Positions 1 to 7,923 of a stretch of DNA of 64,000 nt are shown piece by piece (position 1 is the first letter of the stretch; each line of letters starts with the position of its first letter). The stretch covers positions 124,001 to 188,000 of the forward strand of contig NZ_JAZDRJ010000007.1 of NCBI RefSeq assembly GCF_047501535.1, in the 5' to 3' direction. The translations under genes and the position numbers were made by a program. This stretch comes from Yanghanlia sp047501535 (lineage in GTDB: Bacteria > Pseudomonadota > Gammaproteobacteria > Burkholderiales > Burkholderiaceae_B). Under the pieces are notes generated by a model. The model was not told the origin of the DNA, made no database searches, and saw nothing but the letters and a program-made list of their open reading frames with translations.

Positions 1-2
1 AA

Positions 3-356
3 GCCACGTTGGAGGCGTTGCGGGCACGTTTGCCTGACGCTTCTGTGTGGCGAGCCTGGATTGGGCCTTGCATCGGCCAAGCCCGCTTCGAGGTAGGCGA
101 CGAAGTGCGGCTGGCGTTCACCGAACAAGATCCCGTCACGCAGCAGTATTTTTCGGCGGGGGGGCGGGCCGGAAAGTGGCAGGCAGACATCGCCGCTCTG
201 GCTCGTCATCGTTTACTAACATTAGGGTTGTATGATGTAGAAGTTTCTGGTTTGTGTACGTATCAGCAAGCCGGTCTTTTTTACTCTTATCGACGCTCAT
301 CGGTCAGCGGAAGAATGGCAACGTTGGCTTGGCTGCATGGTCCCGAATTACCCTGA
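3..356 (+). CDS. pgeF: Purine nucleoside phosphorylase PgeF (YfiH/DUF152 family), 3' part
   Basis: The 5' end lies outside the window; 117 C-terminal codons are visible and the frame is open to the left edge. The family, once called multicopper or laccase-like, is a zinc-dependent cytosolic enzyme acting on purine nucleosides and is also linked to peptidoglycan-editing fidelity. Visible family features are the GPCIG stretch followed by FEVGDEV, a late GLCTY cysteine, and the C-terminal FYSYRRSSVSGRMA signature. A run of seven G (158-164) lies in the coding frame. In related genomes the gene precedes phaC, as it does here. Family assignment is secure; the substrate is inferred from the family. 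Confidence 0.85.
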   Translation, partial: ATLEALRARLPDASVWRAWIGPCIGQARFEVGDEVRLAFTEQDPVTQQYFSAGGRAGKWQADIAALARHRLLTLGLYDVEVSGLCTYQQAGLFYSYRRSSVSGRMATLAWLHGPELP

Positions 357-371
357 TTGACACACCTAAAA

Positions 372-399
372 TTGCATTCCACCATAGAGACGCTATAAC
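372..399 (+). promoter_or_regulatory. Candidate sigma-70 promoter of phaC
   Basis: TATAAC (394-399) is a good -10 match and sits 16 bp after a weak TTGCAT (372-377). It would start RNA about 8 nt before the phaC ATG, giving a very short leader. The match is only moderate, so this is a candidate. Confidence 0.3.
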
Positions 400-413
400 A
401 GGCTGCACATCAT

Positions 414-2060
414 ATGTATCGAAACGTGAATAATCTTTTCCCTTCGTCATGGCCTTCGCCGATCCGTGTGGCCCCCGAGGCACTCGCAGAAATACAGGCC
501 GAGTTTTCTAACGCCTATGCCGAGGTCCTTGAACAGGCTCGCACGGGCCGGCTTGGTTTGCCTTCGGATAGGCGATTTCGTGCCGAGGCCTGGAAAGCAA
601 ATCCCCTCGCATTGTTGAATGCGCATCTGTGGGAACTCTCCGCGAACGCGATGAGTCGTATGGTTGATGCCGCCCAGGTGGATGAGTCCCTGCGCAACCG
701 CCTGCGTTTCTCCGTGATGCAATGGCTTGAAGCGACAGCGCCAACGAACTTCGTTTTCACTAACCCAGAAGTGCAGCAGCTCATGCTGGAAACTGGCGGG
801 CAGTCCTTGGCGCGTGGCATCCAGAACTTGCTGGAGGATATCGGCAAGGGGCGTATGAGCCAGACGGATGAATCAAAATTTCAGTTAGGTGAGAATATTG
901 CCGTTACGCCGGGCTCGGTGGTTTATCAAAACCCCCTGATGCAGGTGATCCAATACGCGCCACTCACGGAAACCGTACACGAGCGCCCATTGGTGATTGT
1001 GCCGCCGTGCATTAATAAGTACTACATCCTCGATCTTCAGCCCGAGAATTCCTTTGTGCGCCACGCGGTTGAGCAAGGTCACACGGTATTTTTGGTGTCC
1101 TGGCGCAACCCTCTGCCCGAAGATACGGACGGCACCGATAAAGCGAGTTGGGCTGATTACCTCGAGGATGGTGTGCTGCGAGCCCTGAAAGTCGCGTCTG
1201 ATATTACACGTCAGCCCAAAGTCAACGCGCTGGGGTTTTGTGTCGGCGGCACCATGCTGGCGAGCGCAGTGGCGCTTGCACATGCTAAGGGCGAAGAGCC
1301 GCTGCAATCGCTCACGCTGCTCACCACTTTCCTCGACTTCTCTGATACTGGCGTTATTGATGTCTTTATCGACGAAACCCATGTTGGCATGCGCGAGCAA
1401 CAAATGGGGCAGGGCGGGCTATTGAGCGCCCGTGAATTGGCCACGACTTTTTCCTTCCTGCGCCCCAGCGAGCTGGTTTGGAACTATGTCGTTAACAATT
1501 ACTTGAAAGGCATCTCACCGCCTGCGTTTGATTTGCTGTTCTGGAATGCCGATGGCACCAACTTGCCAGGTCCGTTCTTTACTTGGTATTTGCGTAACAC
1601 CTATCTTGAAAATCGCTTGTGTAAGCCGGGCGGTGTCACGATTAACGGCCATGCCATTGATCTCAGCGCACTCGACATGCCTGCGTATATTTACGCATCA
1701 CGTGACGATCACATCGTTCCATGGCAATCTGCTTACGCCTCTTGCAATCTGCTTTCTGGTCCGCGGCGTTTCGTCATGGGCGCATCGGGCCATATCGCTG
1801 GGGTTATCAACCCACCGGCCAAGAATCGGCGCAGTTATTGGGCGGTACCCGAAGATTTGGCTCCAGGTGAAAGCCCAGTGCCTGCCGAAGACTGGATTCA
1901 AGCCGCGCCCGAAACACCGGGCAGCTGGTGGCCTGATTGGTCTGCCTGGCTGGTGCAGCATGCAGGCTCGAAAAAGAAGGCGCCTGCCAAGCAGGGCAAT
2001 GCGCAGTACAAAATTCTTGACTCAGCGCCGGGCGCTTATGTGAAAGCAAGGGCGGTGTAG
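414..2060 (+). CDS. phaC: Class I poly(3-hydroxyalkanoate) synthase
   Basis: Polymerises (R)-3-hydroxyacyl-CoA, mainly 3-hydroxybutyryl-CoA, into storage polyester at the granule surface. The 548 residues fit a slightly short class I enzyme. The modified lipase box GFCVGGT places the nucleophile at Cys276. The other triad members are Asp432 in SRDDHIVPW and His460 in SGHIAGV, with the same 28-residue Asp-His spacing as the Cupriavidus enzyme. An in-frame stop at 396-398 rules out a longer N-terminus, so ATG 414 is the first possible start. It lacks a clear Shine-Dalgarno sequence. phaB and phaR follow on the same strand; the beta-ketothiolase gene phaA usual in phaCAB operons is absent. Confidence 0.95.
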   Translation: MYRNVNNLFPSSWPSPIRVAPEALAEIQAEFSNAYAEVLEQARTGRLGLPSDRRFRAEAWKANPLALLNAHLWELSANAMSRMVDAAQVDESLRNRLRFSVMQWLEATAPTNFVFTNPEVQQLMLETGGQSLARGIQNLLEDIGKGRMSQTDESKFQLGENIAVTPGSVVYQNPLMQVIQYAPLTETVHERPLVIVPPCINKYYILDLQPENSFVRHAVEQGHTVFLVSWRNPLPEDTDGTDKASWADYLEDGVLRALKVASDITRQPKVNALGFCVGGTMLASAVALAHAKGEEPLQSLTLLTTFLDFSDTGVIDVFIDETHVGMREQQMGQGGLLSARELATTFSFLRPSELVWNYVVNNYLKGISPPAFDLLFWNADGTNLPGPFFTWYLRNTYLENRLCKPGGVTINGHAIDLSALDMPAYIYASRDDHIVPWQSAYASCNLLSGPRRFVMGASGHIAGVINPPAKNRRSYWAVPEDLAPGESPVPAEDWIQAAPETPGSWWPDWSAWLVQHAGSKKKAPAKQGNAQYKILDSAPGAYVKARAV

Positions 2061-2119
2061 CTGCTGAGGTGATTTATGCCAGGTTGCTGGCTCAATATGT
2101 AATACGGGAGATCGTGAAA

Positions 2120-2857
2120 ATGACTGGAAAAATAGCTTATGTGACGGGCGGGATGGGTGGCATAGGCACTTCGATCTGCCAAGGCCTGGCTTCGAAGGGC
2201 TTTACCGTGGTGGCAGGGTGTGGCCCCAGCCGAGATTACCAGCGCTGGCTCGACGAGCAAGCTGCCAAGGGTTACACCTTTCACGCTTCGGTGGGTAATG
2301 TGTCCGATTGGCAGTCCACCGAAGATGCTTTCCGCAAGGTGGTCGAAGAAGTCGGCCCCATCGACGTATTGGTCAATAACGCGGGTATTACCCGCGACGG
2401 CCTGTTCCGAAAAATGACCCTCGACGACTGGCGTGCGGTAATCGACACCAACCTGAATAGCCTGTTTAACGTGACTAAACAGGTCATAGACGGCATGGTG
2501 GAAAGGCAATGGGGTCGCATTATCAACATCAGTTCGGTAAATGGCCAGAAAGGTCAGTTCGGCCAAACTAACTACTCTACTGCTAAGGCCGGCATCCATG
2601 GCTTCACCATGGCTCTTGCCCAGGAAGTAGCCAGCAAGGGTGTTACGGTGAATACAGTATCTCCAGGCTATATCGGCACCGACATGGTGCGCGCCATCCG
2701 GCCCGATGTTCTGGAAAAAATTGTCGCCACCATTCCGGTCAAACGCCTGGGTACACCCGAAGAAATCGCTTCCATCGTTTGCTGGTTGGCTTCCGATGAG
2801 GCCGGCTTCTCAACTGGAGCCGACTTCTCCCTTAACGGCGGTTTGCATATGGGCTGA
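2120..2857 (+). CDS. phaB: Acetoacetyl-CoA reductase (NADPH-dependent SDR)
   Basis: Reduces acetoacetyl-CoA to (R)-3-hydroxybutyryl-CoA, the monomer used by PhaC. The 245-residue protein is a classical SDR: a glycine-rich TGGMGGIG cofactor motif near residue 9, NNAG, an active-site Ser in INISS at about position 139, and Tyr152/Lys156 in NYSTAK. The reading frame stays open back to 2069, but ATG 2120 is preferred. It has a GGGAG-type ribosome site shortly upstream and gives the standard PhaB N-terminus (MTGKIAYVTGG). It lies 59 bp after phaC, probably in the same transcript, and is followed by a strong terminator. FabG-like activity cannot be excluded by sequence, but the context favours PhaB. 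Confidence 0.93.
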   Translation: MTGKIAYVTGGMGGIGTSICQGLASKGFTVVAGCGPSRDYQRWLDEQAAKGYTFHASVGNVSDWQSTEDAFRKVVEEVGPIDVLVNNAGITRDGLFRKMTLDDWRAVIDTNLNSLFNVTKQVIDGMVERQWGRIINISSVNGQKGQFGQTNYSTAKAGIHGFTMALAQEVASKGVTVNTVSPGYIGTDMVRAIRPDVLEKIVATIPVKRLGTPEEIASIVCWLASDEAGFSTGADFSLNGGLHMG

Positions 2858-2878
2858 GCGCGTATCGCGCCGACACGA

Positions 2879-2905
2879 GGCTCCGCGATACTGCGGAGCC
2901 GTTTT
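2879..2905 (+). terminator. Rho-independent terminator after phaB
   Basis: Perfect 8-bp stem GGCTCCGC (2879-2886) / GCGGAGCC (2893-2900) with a 6-nt loop, followed by GTTTT. It ends the phaC-phaB transcript before phaR, which begins 24 nt later and so would need read-through or its own promoter. Confidence 0.8.
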
Positions 2906-2928
2906 CCGCTAATGTTTCGGTTCCATTC

Positions 2929-3498
2929 ATGACGCAAACCCAATCTACCTCCGCAACACGTCTCATAAAAAAGTATCCGAATCGCAGGTTGTACGACACG
3001 CAAACCAGCGCTTACATCACTTTGGTTGATGTAAAACAACTGGTGCTGGAGAACGAGGTCTTCCAGGTCGTTGATGCAAAGTCGGGTGAAGATCTCACTC
3101 GCAGTATTCTGCTGCAGATCATTCTTGAAGAAGAAACAGGCGGTATGCCGATGTTCTCGGCGACGGCTTTGTCGCAAATCATTCGATTCTATGGTCATGC
3201 CATGCAAGGCGTGATGGGCACCTTCCTCGAAAAGAACATCGTGGCTTTCATGGAAATCCAGGATCGCATGGCCGAACAGTCCAAGGGGATGTATGGGCAG
3301 AAACTTGGCCCTGAGGCCTGGGCTCAATTCATGAGTGGGCAGACGCCGATGCTGCAGAACATGATGAGCAACTATATTGATCAGAGCAAAAATCTGTTTG
3401 TGCAGATGCAAGATCAAATGCAGGGTCAGACCAAGAACATGTTCAATGTGTTCCCGTTCGGGAACCCTGCATCCGACCCCGATAAAAATCGCAAATAA
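2929..3498 (+). CDS. phaR: PHA synthesis repressor PhaR
   Basis: DNA- and PHB-binding regulator that represses phasin and PHA genes until nascent granules titrate it away. The N-terminal PHB/PHA-accumulation regulator domain is obvious (IKKYPNRRLYDTQTSAYITL, residues about 13-32). It is followed by the PHB-accumulation regulatory segment and a Met/Gln-rich C-terminal tail, MQDQMQGQTKN, typical of the family. 189 residues is a normal length. It lies downstream of a strong terminator that follows phaB, so it may be separately transcribed. A second terminator follows it. Confidence 0.95.
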   Translation: MTQTQSTSATRLIKKYPNRRLYDTQTSAYITLVDVKQLVLENEVFQVVDAKSGEDLTRSILLQIILEEETGGMPMFSATALSQIIRFYGHAMQGVMGTFLEKNIVAFMEIQDRMAEQSKGMYGQKLGPEAWAQFMSGQTPMLQNMMSNYIDQSKNLFVQMQDQMQGQTKNMFNVFPFGNPASDPDKNRK

Positions 3499-3552
3499 AA
3501 GAAGCTTTATCGGCGTAGGTCAGTACAGAAAAGCAGACACACAGGATGCATT

Positions 3553-3586
3553 GCCCGGCTGCCCTTTGTTGGGAGCCGGGCGTTTT
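3553..3586. terminator. Terminator between phaR and the convergent acyltransferase-like gene
   Basis: GCCCGGCT (3553-3560) pairs with AGCCGGGC (3574-3581) across a 13-nt loop, and GTTTTT follows on the plus strand. It serves phaR. The minus-strand gene stops at 3587-3589, immediately beside it. Confidence 0.75.
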
Positions 3587-4711
3587 TCATGGTGTCCGGT
3601 ATGGGCTGTGCTCCATCAGCTCGTCGAGGTACTGCTGCACGAATGGCGTTTCCTTTTCCAGGAAGTCTGCAATAGCGGGGCCGAAAACAGGGTCTTCTAT
3701 CCAGTGGGCGGAAAGGGTTTGAACCGGTAGCATGCCACGCGCCAGCTTGTGTTCCCCTTGGGCGCCGCCTTCAAAAACACGTATGCCATGGGCAATGCAG
3801 TACTCCATGCCTTGCATATAGCAGGTTTCAAAATGCAGGCCGGGAAAATGCTCTGTGCAGCCCCAATAGCGGCCATATAGACGGCTACCATGGCGAATGT
3901 TGAGCGCAGCGGCAATGGGCACGCCGGCTCTTTCAGCCAGAATCACCACCATGGCGTCAGCAAGGCGGTCGTGAAGACGTTCGAAGAAGTCCAGGTTCAA
4001 GTAGGGGGCATTGCCATGCTGTAGATACGTCTGCATGTAGCACAGGTATAGAAAACGCAGGGTTGCGCCTGTGATTTGACGCCCAGTCAGCCACTTGAAT
4101 TCAACACCCGCTTCCTTGAGACGGCGCCGTTCCTGACGCAGTTTTTTGCGTTTGGGTTGTTTCAAGGCCGCCAGAAAGGCATTCATATCGTGGTAGCCGG
4201 GGTTCTGCCAGTGGAACTGAATATTGCTGCGTAGCAGCAGGCCCGCTTGCTGCAGTATGGGAATCTCATCTTCCAGAGGGAACAAAACGTGTAGCGACGA
4301 ATACCCTTGTTCTCGTGACAGTTGCTTGGCCGCTTCCAGTAGCAGGCGTTGGTCGTGGCGGTCGTGCGCCAGAAGTCGAGGGCCGGGTACTGGGGTAAAA
4401 GGAATGGCGCTGATTAGCTTCGGGTAGTAGCTCATGCCATAACGTGCGTACGCATTGGCCCAAGCGTGATCAAAAACGTACTCACCGCGTGAATGGCTTT
4501 TGGCGTATAGCGGCATGGCCGCCCTGAGAGTGCCGCCGCGCAGCAAAGCCAGGTGACGGGCCGCCCACCCTGTGCGGGGCACGGCGCAATGGGTGGCCTC
4601 CAGCGCCTCCAGGTAGCTGTGCGATAGCAAGGGGTTGCCCTGAGAAAGATCATCCCATTGGTGTGAGGGCACAGCCGAGATGCTTTCCAGGCAGACAATT
4701 TCACAGGTCAC
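3587..4711 (-). CDS. COG3146 family (DUF482) GNAT-fold N-acyltransferase-like protein
   Basis: A 374-residue member of the family annotated 'peptidogalycan biosynthesis/recognition', which has a FemAB/GNAT-like double fold. Visible features are an N-terminal IVCLESISAVPSHQWDDL segment, the aromatic YVFDHAWANAYARYG region, KKLRQERRRL, and a C-terminal GGAQGEHKLARG block that is strongly conserved in this family. No signal peptide or membrane segment is seen, so it is probably cytosolic. Its substrate is not established for the family and cannot be deduced here. The neighbours, PHA genes and an initiator tRNA, give no functional hint. ATG 4711 gives the expected family N-terminus. Confidence 0.8.
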   Translation of the reverse strand: MTCEIVCLESISAVPSHQWDDLSQGNPLLSHSYLEALEATHCAVPRTGWAARHLALLRGGTLRAAMPLYAKSHSRGEYVFDHAWANAYARYGMSYYPKLISAIPFTPVPGPRLLAHDRHDQRLLLEAAKQLSREQGYSSLHVLFPLEDEIPILQQAGLLLRSNIQFHWQNPGYHDMNAFLAALKQPKRKKLRQERRRLKEAGVEFKWLTGRQITGATLRFLYLCYMQTYLQHGNAPYLNLDFFERLHDRLADAMVVILAERAGVPIAAALNIRHGSRLYGRYWGCTEHFPGLHFETCYMQGMEYCIAHGIRVFEGGAQGEHKLARGMLPVQTLSAHWIEDPVFGPAIADFLEKETPFVQQYLDELMEHSPYRTP

Positions 4712-5119
4712 ACGCAGTCAGAGCCTCCTGCGACTATTTGACCACGAGCCCACGCACAAGTCTCGCTATCCGCCATAAACAGGCCTGATGAAACTTGTCG
4801 CTCATGGGCAACTATCGAGCGGGAAGGGGCGTGTTGGATGGTGGAATCGCTTGCATTGCGACAGTGTGGATGATGTAATGCTGCAAAGGTCGCCGTACAA
4901 AATAAGTAAACGGCCAATCATTCAGTTTGTTCCCTGGCGTGCGGGCGCTGTATCTGGCGCAACTGCCTATAGCCGGGAACCTATATATCAATCCCACACG
5001 TCCGTTCACCTTACGCCATCATGGCTGGGCTGCGCCCAGATCCAGGTCTGCAGGCCGGCCTTGTGTGGGTGCCGCACATATCATTCGCAAAAAACATGGC
5101 GCACAAGCAACACAGGCAG
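4712..5119. other. Gene-free intergenic stretch
   Basis: About 400 bp between the minus-strand acyltransferase-like gene and the tRNA terminator. Short open frames on both strands (for example 4788-5147 plus and 4708-4917 minus) have no recognisable domain and no ribosome site, and the plus frame runs into the tRNA terminator. The one notable structure is the inverted repeat at 4929-4980. I could not recognise 6S RNA, SRP RNA, tmRNA or RNase P RNA here. Confidence 0.6.
4929..4980. repeat. Interrupted inverted repeat, possible structured RNA or operator
   Basis: GTTCCC-t-GGC (4929-4938) pairs with GCC-GGGAAC (4972-4980), a 9-bp stem with one bulged T. Inside it GCGC (4945-4948) can pair with GCGC (4957-4960). 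The result is a two-tier hairpin in otherwise gene-free DNA. No U-run follows, so it is not a simple terminator. Function unknown. Confidence 0.4.
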
Positions 5120-5157
5120 AAAAAACAAAACGGGCCGTTCCTGTTAAGAACGGCCCG
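5120..5157 (-). terminator. Terminator of the initiator tRNA gene
   Basis: A 10-bp perfect stem, CGGGCCGTTC (5131-5140) / GAACGGCCCG (5148-5157), with a 7-nt loop. Read on the minus strand it is followed by a U-rich tract (complement of 5120-5130). It begins 9 nt after the tRNA CCA end. Confidence 0.85.
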
Positions 5158-5166
5158 CTGGAATTC

Positions 5167-5243
<77 letters not shown>

Positions 5244-5255
5244 TCTGAATGAAAA

Positions 5256-5284
5256 ATCTTAACCCATGTGGGTGCTAAAAGCAA
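5256..5284 (-). promoter_or_regulatory. Sigma-70 promoter of tRNA-fMet
   Basis: On the minus strand TTGCTT (complement of 5279-5284), a 17-bp spacer and TAAGAT (complement of 5256-5261). The -10 lies 12 bp before the mature tRNA 5' end, the expected place for a tRNA promoter. It occupies the short gap shared with divergent scpB. Confidence 0.6.
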
Positions 5285-5305
5285 GCCACAAAGAAAAAAA
5301 CGTAA

Positions 5306-5995
5306 ATGACAGAAGGCGAGACGTTACGTATTCTTGAAACCGCGCTATTATGTGCGGATCAACCTATGTCCTTGTCCGAACTGCGTAAGCTTTTCGCAAC
5401 AGAAGAAGTCGGGGCGGACGATCTGCGGCGCTTACTGGCGCTGCTTCAATTGGACTGGCAGGACAGAGGGCTGGAGCTCGTCAGCGTCGCGACAGGGTGG
5501 CGCTTCCAGAGTCGGCCCGAAATGCAGCGGTACCTGAGTCGTCTCGATCCCGCACGGCCCCCCAAGTATTCGCGAGCCGTTCTTGAAACCCTGGCCATCA
5601 TTGCCTGGCGTCAGCCTGTCACGCGCGGCGATATCGAAGATATTCGCGGCGTGACGGTATCCACGCAGATTGTGCGCACCCTTGAGGAGCGTGGCTGGAT
5701 CGAGGTCTTGGGGCATCGCGATGCCCCGGGCAGGCCCGCTTTGCTGGGCACGACCCATCAGTTTCTGGACGATCTTGGGCTGAAGTCCCTGGACGAACTT
5801 CCGGCCTTGGCTGAGGTCGATGCGGCGGAAGCGCTGGCCGCGCTCGCTTTTGACGCTGAGCCCGAAGGTGCCGCGCCGGAGGAATCCGCCGCACCCAAAC
5901 AGAATTATCAAAATAGTAGTGGTGAAGAAGCTCCAGAGCACGCATCGGAGCCTTTCACTGAAAACCCTACGGAGTATCAGAAAGAAAATGACTAA
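5306..5995 (+). CDS. scpB: Segregation and condensation protein B
   Basis: Non-SMC subunit of the bacterial condensin SMC-ScpAB, which compacts and segregates the chromosome. The protein has 229 residues. The tandem winged-helix core covers roughly residues 8-175, with the hallmark PPKYSRAVLETLAIIAWRQP and ITRGDIEDIRGV-like block (here VTRGDIEDIRGV). An acidic, low-complexity tail of about 45 residues follows. ATG 5306 is the only start that preserves the family N-terminus. Its last codons overlap the rluB start by 8 bp, so the two are translationally coupled, a pairing common across bacteria. scpA is not in the window. Confidence 0.93.
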   Translation: MTEGETLRILETALLCADQPMSLSELRKLFATEEVGADDLRRLLALLQLDWQDRGLELVSVATGWRFQSRPEMQRYLSRLDPARPPKYSRAVLETLAIIAWRQPVTRGDIEDIRGVTVSTQIVRTLEERGWIEVLGHRDAPGRPALLGTTHQFLDDLGLKSLDELPALAEVDAAEALAALAFDAEPEGAAPEESAAPKQNYQNSSGEEAPEHASEPFTENPTEYQKEND

Positions 5996-7712
5996 TGTGA
6001 AAGAGAAGGCAGCCGAAGCTGCCGACGCTTCCCATACGCAGAACGTTGCCGCCCCTATCGCGGGCGAGGGTGACGCGACGGCCAGGCCGAAAGGCTCGGG
6101 CCGCAAGTTGCGCACCCCGTTCCGCCGTCGCCGGGGCGATGCCGCTCAGCCACAGGCTGGCCAGGAAGCGTCCGAGGGAACGCCTGCCGCTACGGAAGGA
6201 GGTGCGGCAGAACAGGCCGGCCCTGCGAGCAAGCGATCCTCTGCGCCACGAGCGCGCAAGACGTCAGCGCGGGGCCGAAAAACTGCTGCTGTCACAAATT
6301 CTGGGCCGGCTGCCGCTGCTGAAGGGGCGCCTGCACAGGCGGGTGCTGATGCAGCTGCCAATCCGGCCAAGGGGCGCCGCCGTGGCCGCAAGACAGCTGC
6401 CGGGCCGGAAGCCGACCGCGAGGCCGATATGGCGCTAGCCTATCTGGAGCGTAGCGAACAGTTGCCGCAGCGTCTGGGCAAATACCTCAGCAGTGAGGTG
6501 CTAATGCCTAAGCTGCACAAGGTGCTGGCCGAAGCCGGGGTGGGTTCGCGCCGCGAAATGGAAGAGCTCATCATAGCGGGGCGCGTATCCGTGAATGGCG
6601 CGCCTGCGCATATTGGTCAGAGAGTCGGCGAAAATGATCAGGTCAGGGTGAATGGCAGGCTCATTGCCCGGCCTAATAAAAAGAAGCCGCCGCGCGTCAT
6701 TCTGTATCACAAACCAGCGGGCGAAATCGTCAGCCATGACGACCCGGCCGGCCGTGCGAATGTTTTCTCCCGCCTTCCCAAGCTTAAAGTGGGCAAGTGG
6801 TTGTCGGTGGGGCGTCTCGACCTCAATACCGAGGGCTTGCTCATCCTTACCACTTCCGGCGAAATTGCTAACCGTCTTATGCACCCTCGTTATGGCGCTG
6901 AACGCGAATATGCGGTGCGCGTGTTGGGTGAGCTTGACGTCGAGCAGCAAAAGCGTCTGGTCGAAGGCATTCAGCTCGATGACGGAGAGGCCCGTTTCGG
7001 TGTGTTGGAATATCTGGGCGGCGAGGGCAGCAATCGCTGGTATCGCGTTACGCTCCATGAGGGTCGCAACCGTGAAGTTCGCCGCATGTTTGAAGCAGCG
7101 GGTGTGACGGTCAGTCGTTTGATCCGCACGCGGTTTGGCGAAATTGTGTTGCCGCGCAACCTGCGCCGAGGCCGCTGGGAAGAGATCGAGCCCACCATGG
7201 TTCAGGCCATCATGGTCCAGTTGGGCCTGATCAGGGAAGATGATGGCGATGCCCGGGGGTATGGCGAAAGGCAGCCCTTGTCGCACGACAGTGCTTTGCC
7301 GCCGGGTTTTGGCACGCTGGAGCGCAACGGCATGAACGGGGCGAAGGTCAGTCGTCGGGGCCGGGTCACTGGCGGGCGCGCGGCTACAGAATCTTATCCC
7401 TCCGACCCATTTGGCAGCGGTTTGCTGATTACCGGTGGCTATGCGAATGGTCACCCCACTAAAGGAGAGGCGGCTGCCGGGTCAGGCAGGCGTAAAGGGC
7501 CGGCGAAAGGCAAGAAGACTGCTGCTCAACAGCCTGCTGAAGCGCGTCGGCGTACTGCAGGCGGGCGTCCAGGCGCTCCCAAAGGGGCTCCCGCCAAGGG
7601 CGGCGGCAAGCCGTCGCGTGGCCGTTCCGCGGGCGGGCGTGGTGATGATTGGCAGCCGCGCAGCGCCACCGCCCATGAGTCACAACTGGGCAAGTTGGGT
7701 AAGTCACGGTGA
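5988..7712 (+). CDS. rluB: 23S rRNA pseudouridine synthase B with long basic extensions
   Basis: Isomerises a uridine in helix 89 of 23S rRNA (U2605 in E. coli). The frame is open from 5820, but ATG 5988 overlapping the scpB stop is chosen. An upstream start would lie deep within scpB and add non-family sequence. Residues 1-172 are Ala/Lys/Arg/Gly-rich low complexity. The S4 RNA-binding domain begins near residue 173 (MPKLHKVLAEAGVGSRRE). The catalytic Asp278 lies in GRLDLNTEG, and NREVRRMFEAAG marks the end of the RsuA-type core. From about 415 to 574 is another basic, disordered tail. At 574 residues it is about twice the E. coli protein; such extensions occur in related betaproteobacteria. 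They probably add RNA contacts (inference). Confidence 0.92.
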   Translation: MTNVKEKAAEAADASHTQNVAAPIAGEGDATARPKGSGRKLRTPFRRRRGDAAQPQAGQEASEGTPAATEGGAAEQAGPASKRSSAPRARKTSARGRKTAAVTNSGPAAAAEGAPAQAGADAAANPAKGRRRGRKTAAGPEADREADMALAYLERSEQLPQRLGKYLSSEVLMPKLHKVLAEAGVGSRREMEELIIAGRVSVNGAPAHIGQRVGENDQVRVNGRLIARPNKKKPPRVILYHKPAGEIVSHDDPAGRANVFSRLPKLKVGKWLSVGRLDLNTEGLLILTTSGEIANRLMHPRYGAEREYAVRVLGELDVEQQKRLVEGIQLDDGEARFGVLEYLGGEGSNRWYRVTLHEGRNREVRRMFEAAGVTVSRLIRTRFGEIVLPRNLRRGRWEEIEPTMVQAIMVQLGLIREDDGDARGYGERQPLSHDSALPPGFGTLERNGMNGAKVSRRGRVTGGRAATESYPSDPFGSGLLITGGYANGHPTKGEAAAGSGRRKGPAKGKKTAAQQPAEARRRTAGGRPGAPKGAPAKGGGKPSRGRSAGGRGDDWQPRSATAHESQLGKLGKSR

Positions 7713-7736
7713 TTTCAGGAAATTTTCTATTTTCTA

Positions 7737-7745
7737 TGTTAGAAT
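7737..7745 (+). promoter_or_regulatory. Candidate extended -10 promoter for the rimP-nusA-infB operon
   Basis: TG-T-TAGAAT (TG 7737-7738, TAGAAT 7740-7745) is an extended -10 element just after rluB. No good -35 is visible at 16-18 bp. A transcript from here would have a leader of about 170 nt ending in the 7887-7916 terminator. Confidence 0.35.
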
Positions 7746-7886
7746 TTAGAGCTTTCCGGCTATATTGTTAATAAGCTTGGCTATGGCTTTGCCTTTCTAG
7801 GCAACAATTTAGCGGCACATTTCTAAGGCGGACCGAATCGGCCTACTTGAGCACGACGTGCTTGGGTTCCACGGTTACGCGATAAC

Positions 7887-7916
7887 AATGGGCTGGTTTG
7901 ACAGCCCATTTTTTTT
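7887..7916 (+). terminator. Intrinsic terminator in the rimP leader (putative attenuator)
   Basis: Perfect 9-bp stem AATGGGCTG (7887-7895) / CAGCCCATT (7902-7910) with a GTTTGA loop, running into eight T (7909-7916). It ends only 7 bp before the rimP ATG, so it cannot serve merely to end rluB; it must be read through for the nusA operon to be expressed. A small AGCAC/GTGCT hairpin (7850-7862) precedes it. A terminator-type rimP leader has been described for proteobacteria, and NusA autocontrol is known in E. coli. The mechanism here is inferred. Confidence 0.75.
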
Positions 7917-7923
7917 GGATTTT

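Noticed and set aside
2069..2119. Longer phaB start at 2069
   Set aside because: The 17 extra residues are not PhaB-like and ATG 2120 has the ribosome site.
4788..5147. 119-codon open frame in the gene-free interval
   Set aside because: No ribosome site, no family-like composition, and it runs through the tRNA terminator stem.
7858..7923. Upstream start for rimP at 7858
   Set aside because: Would place the perfect terminator hairpin and T-run inside the coding region and add 22 residues not typical of RimP.
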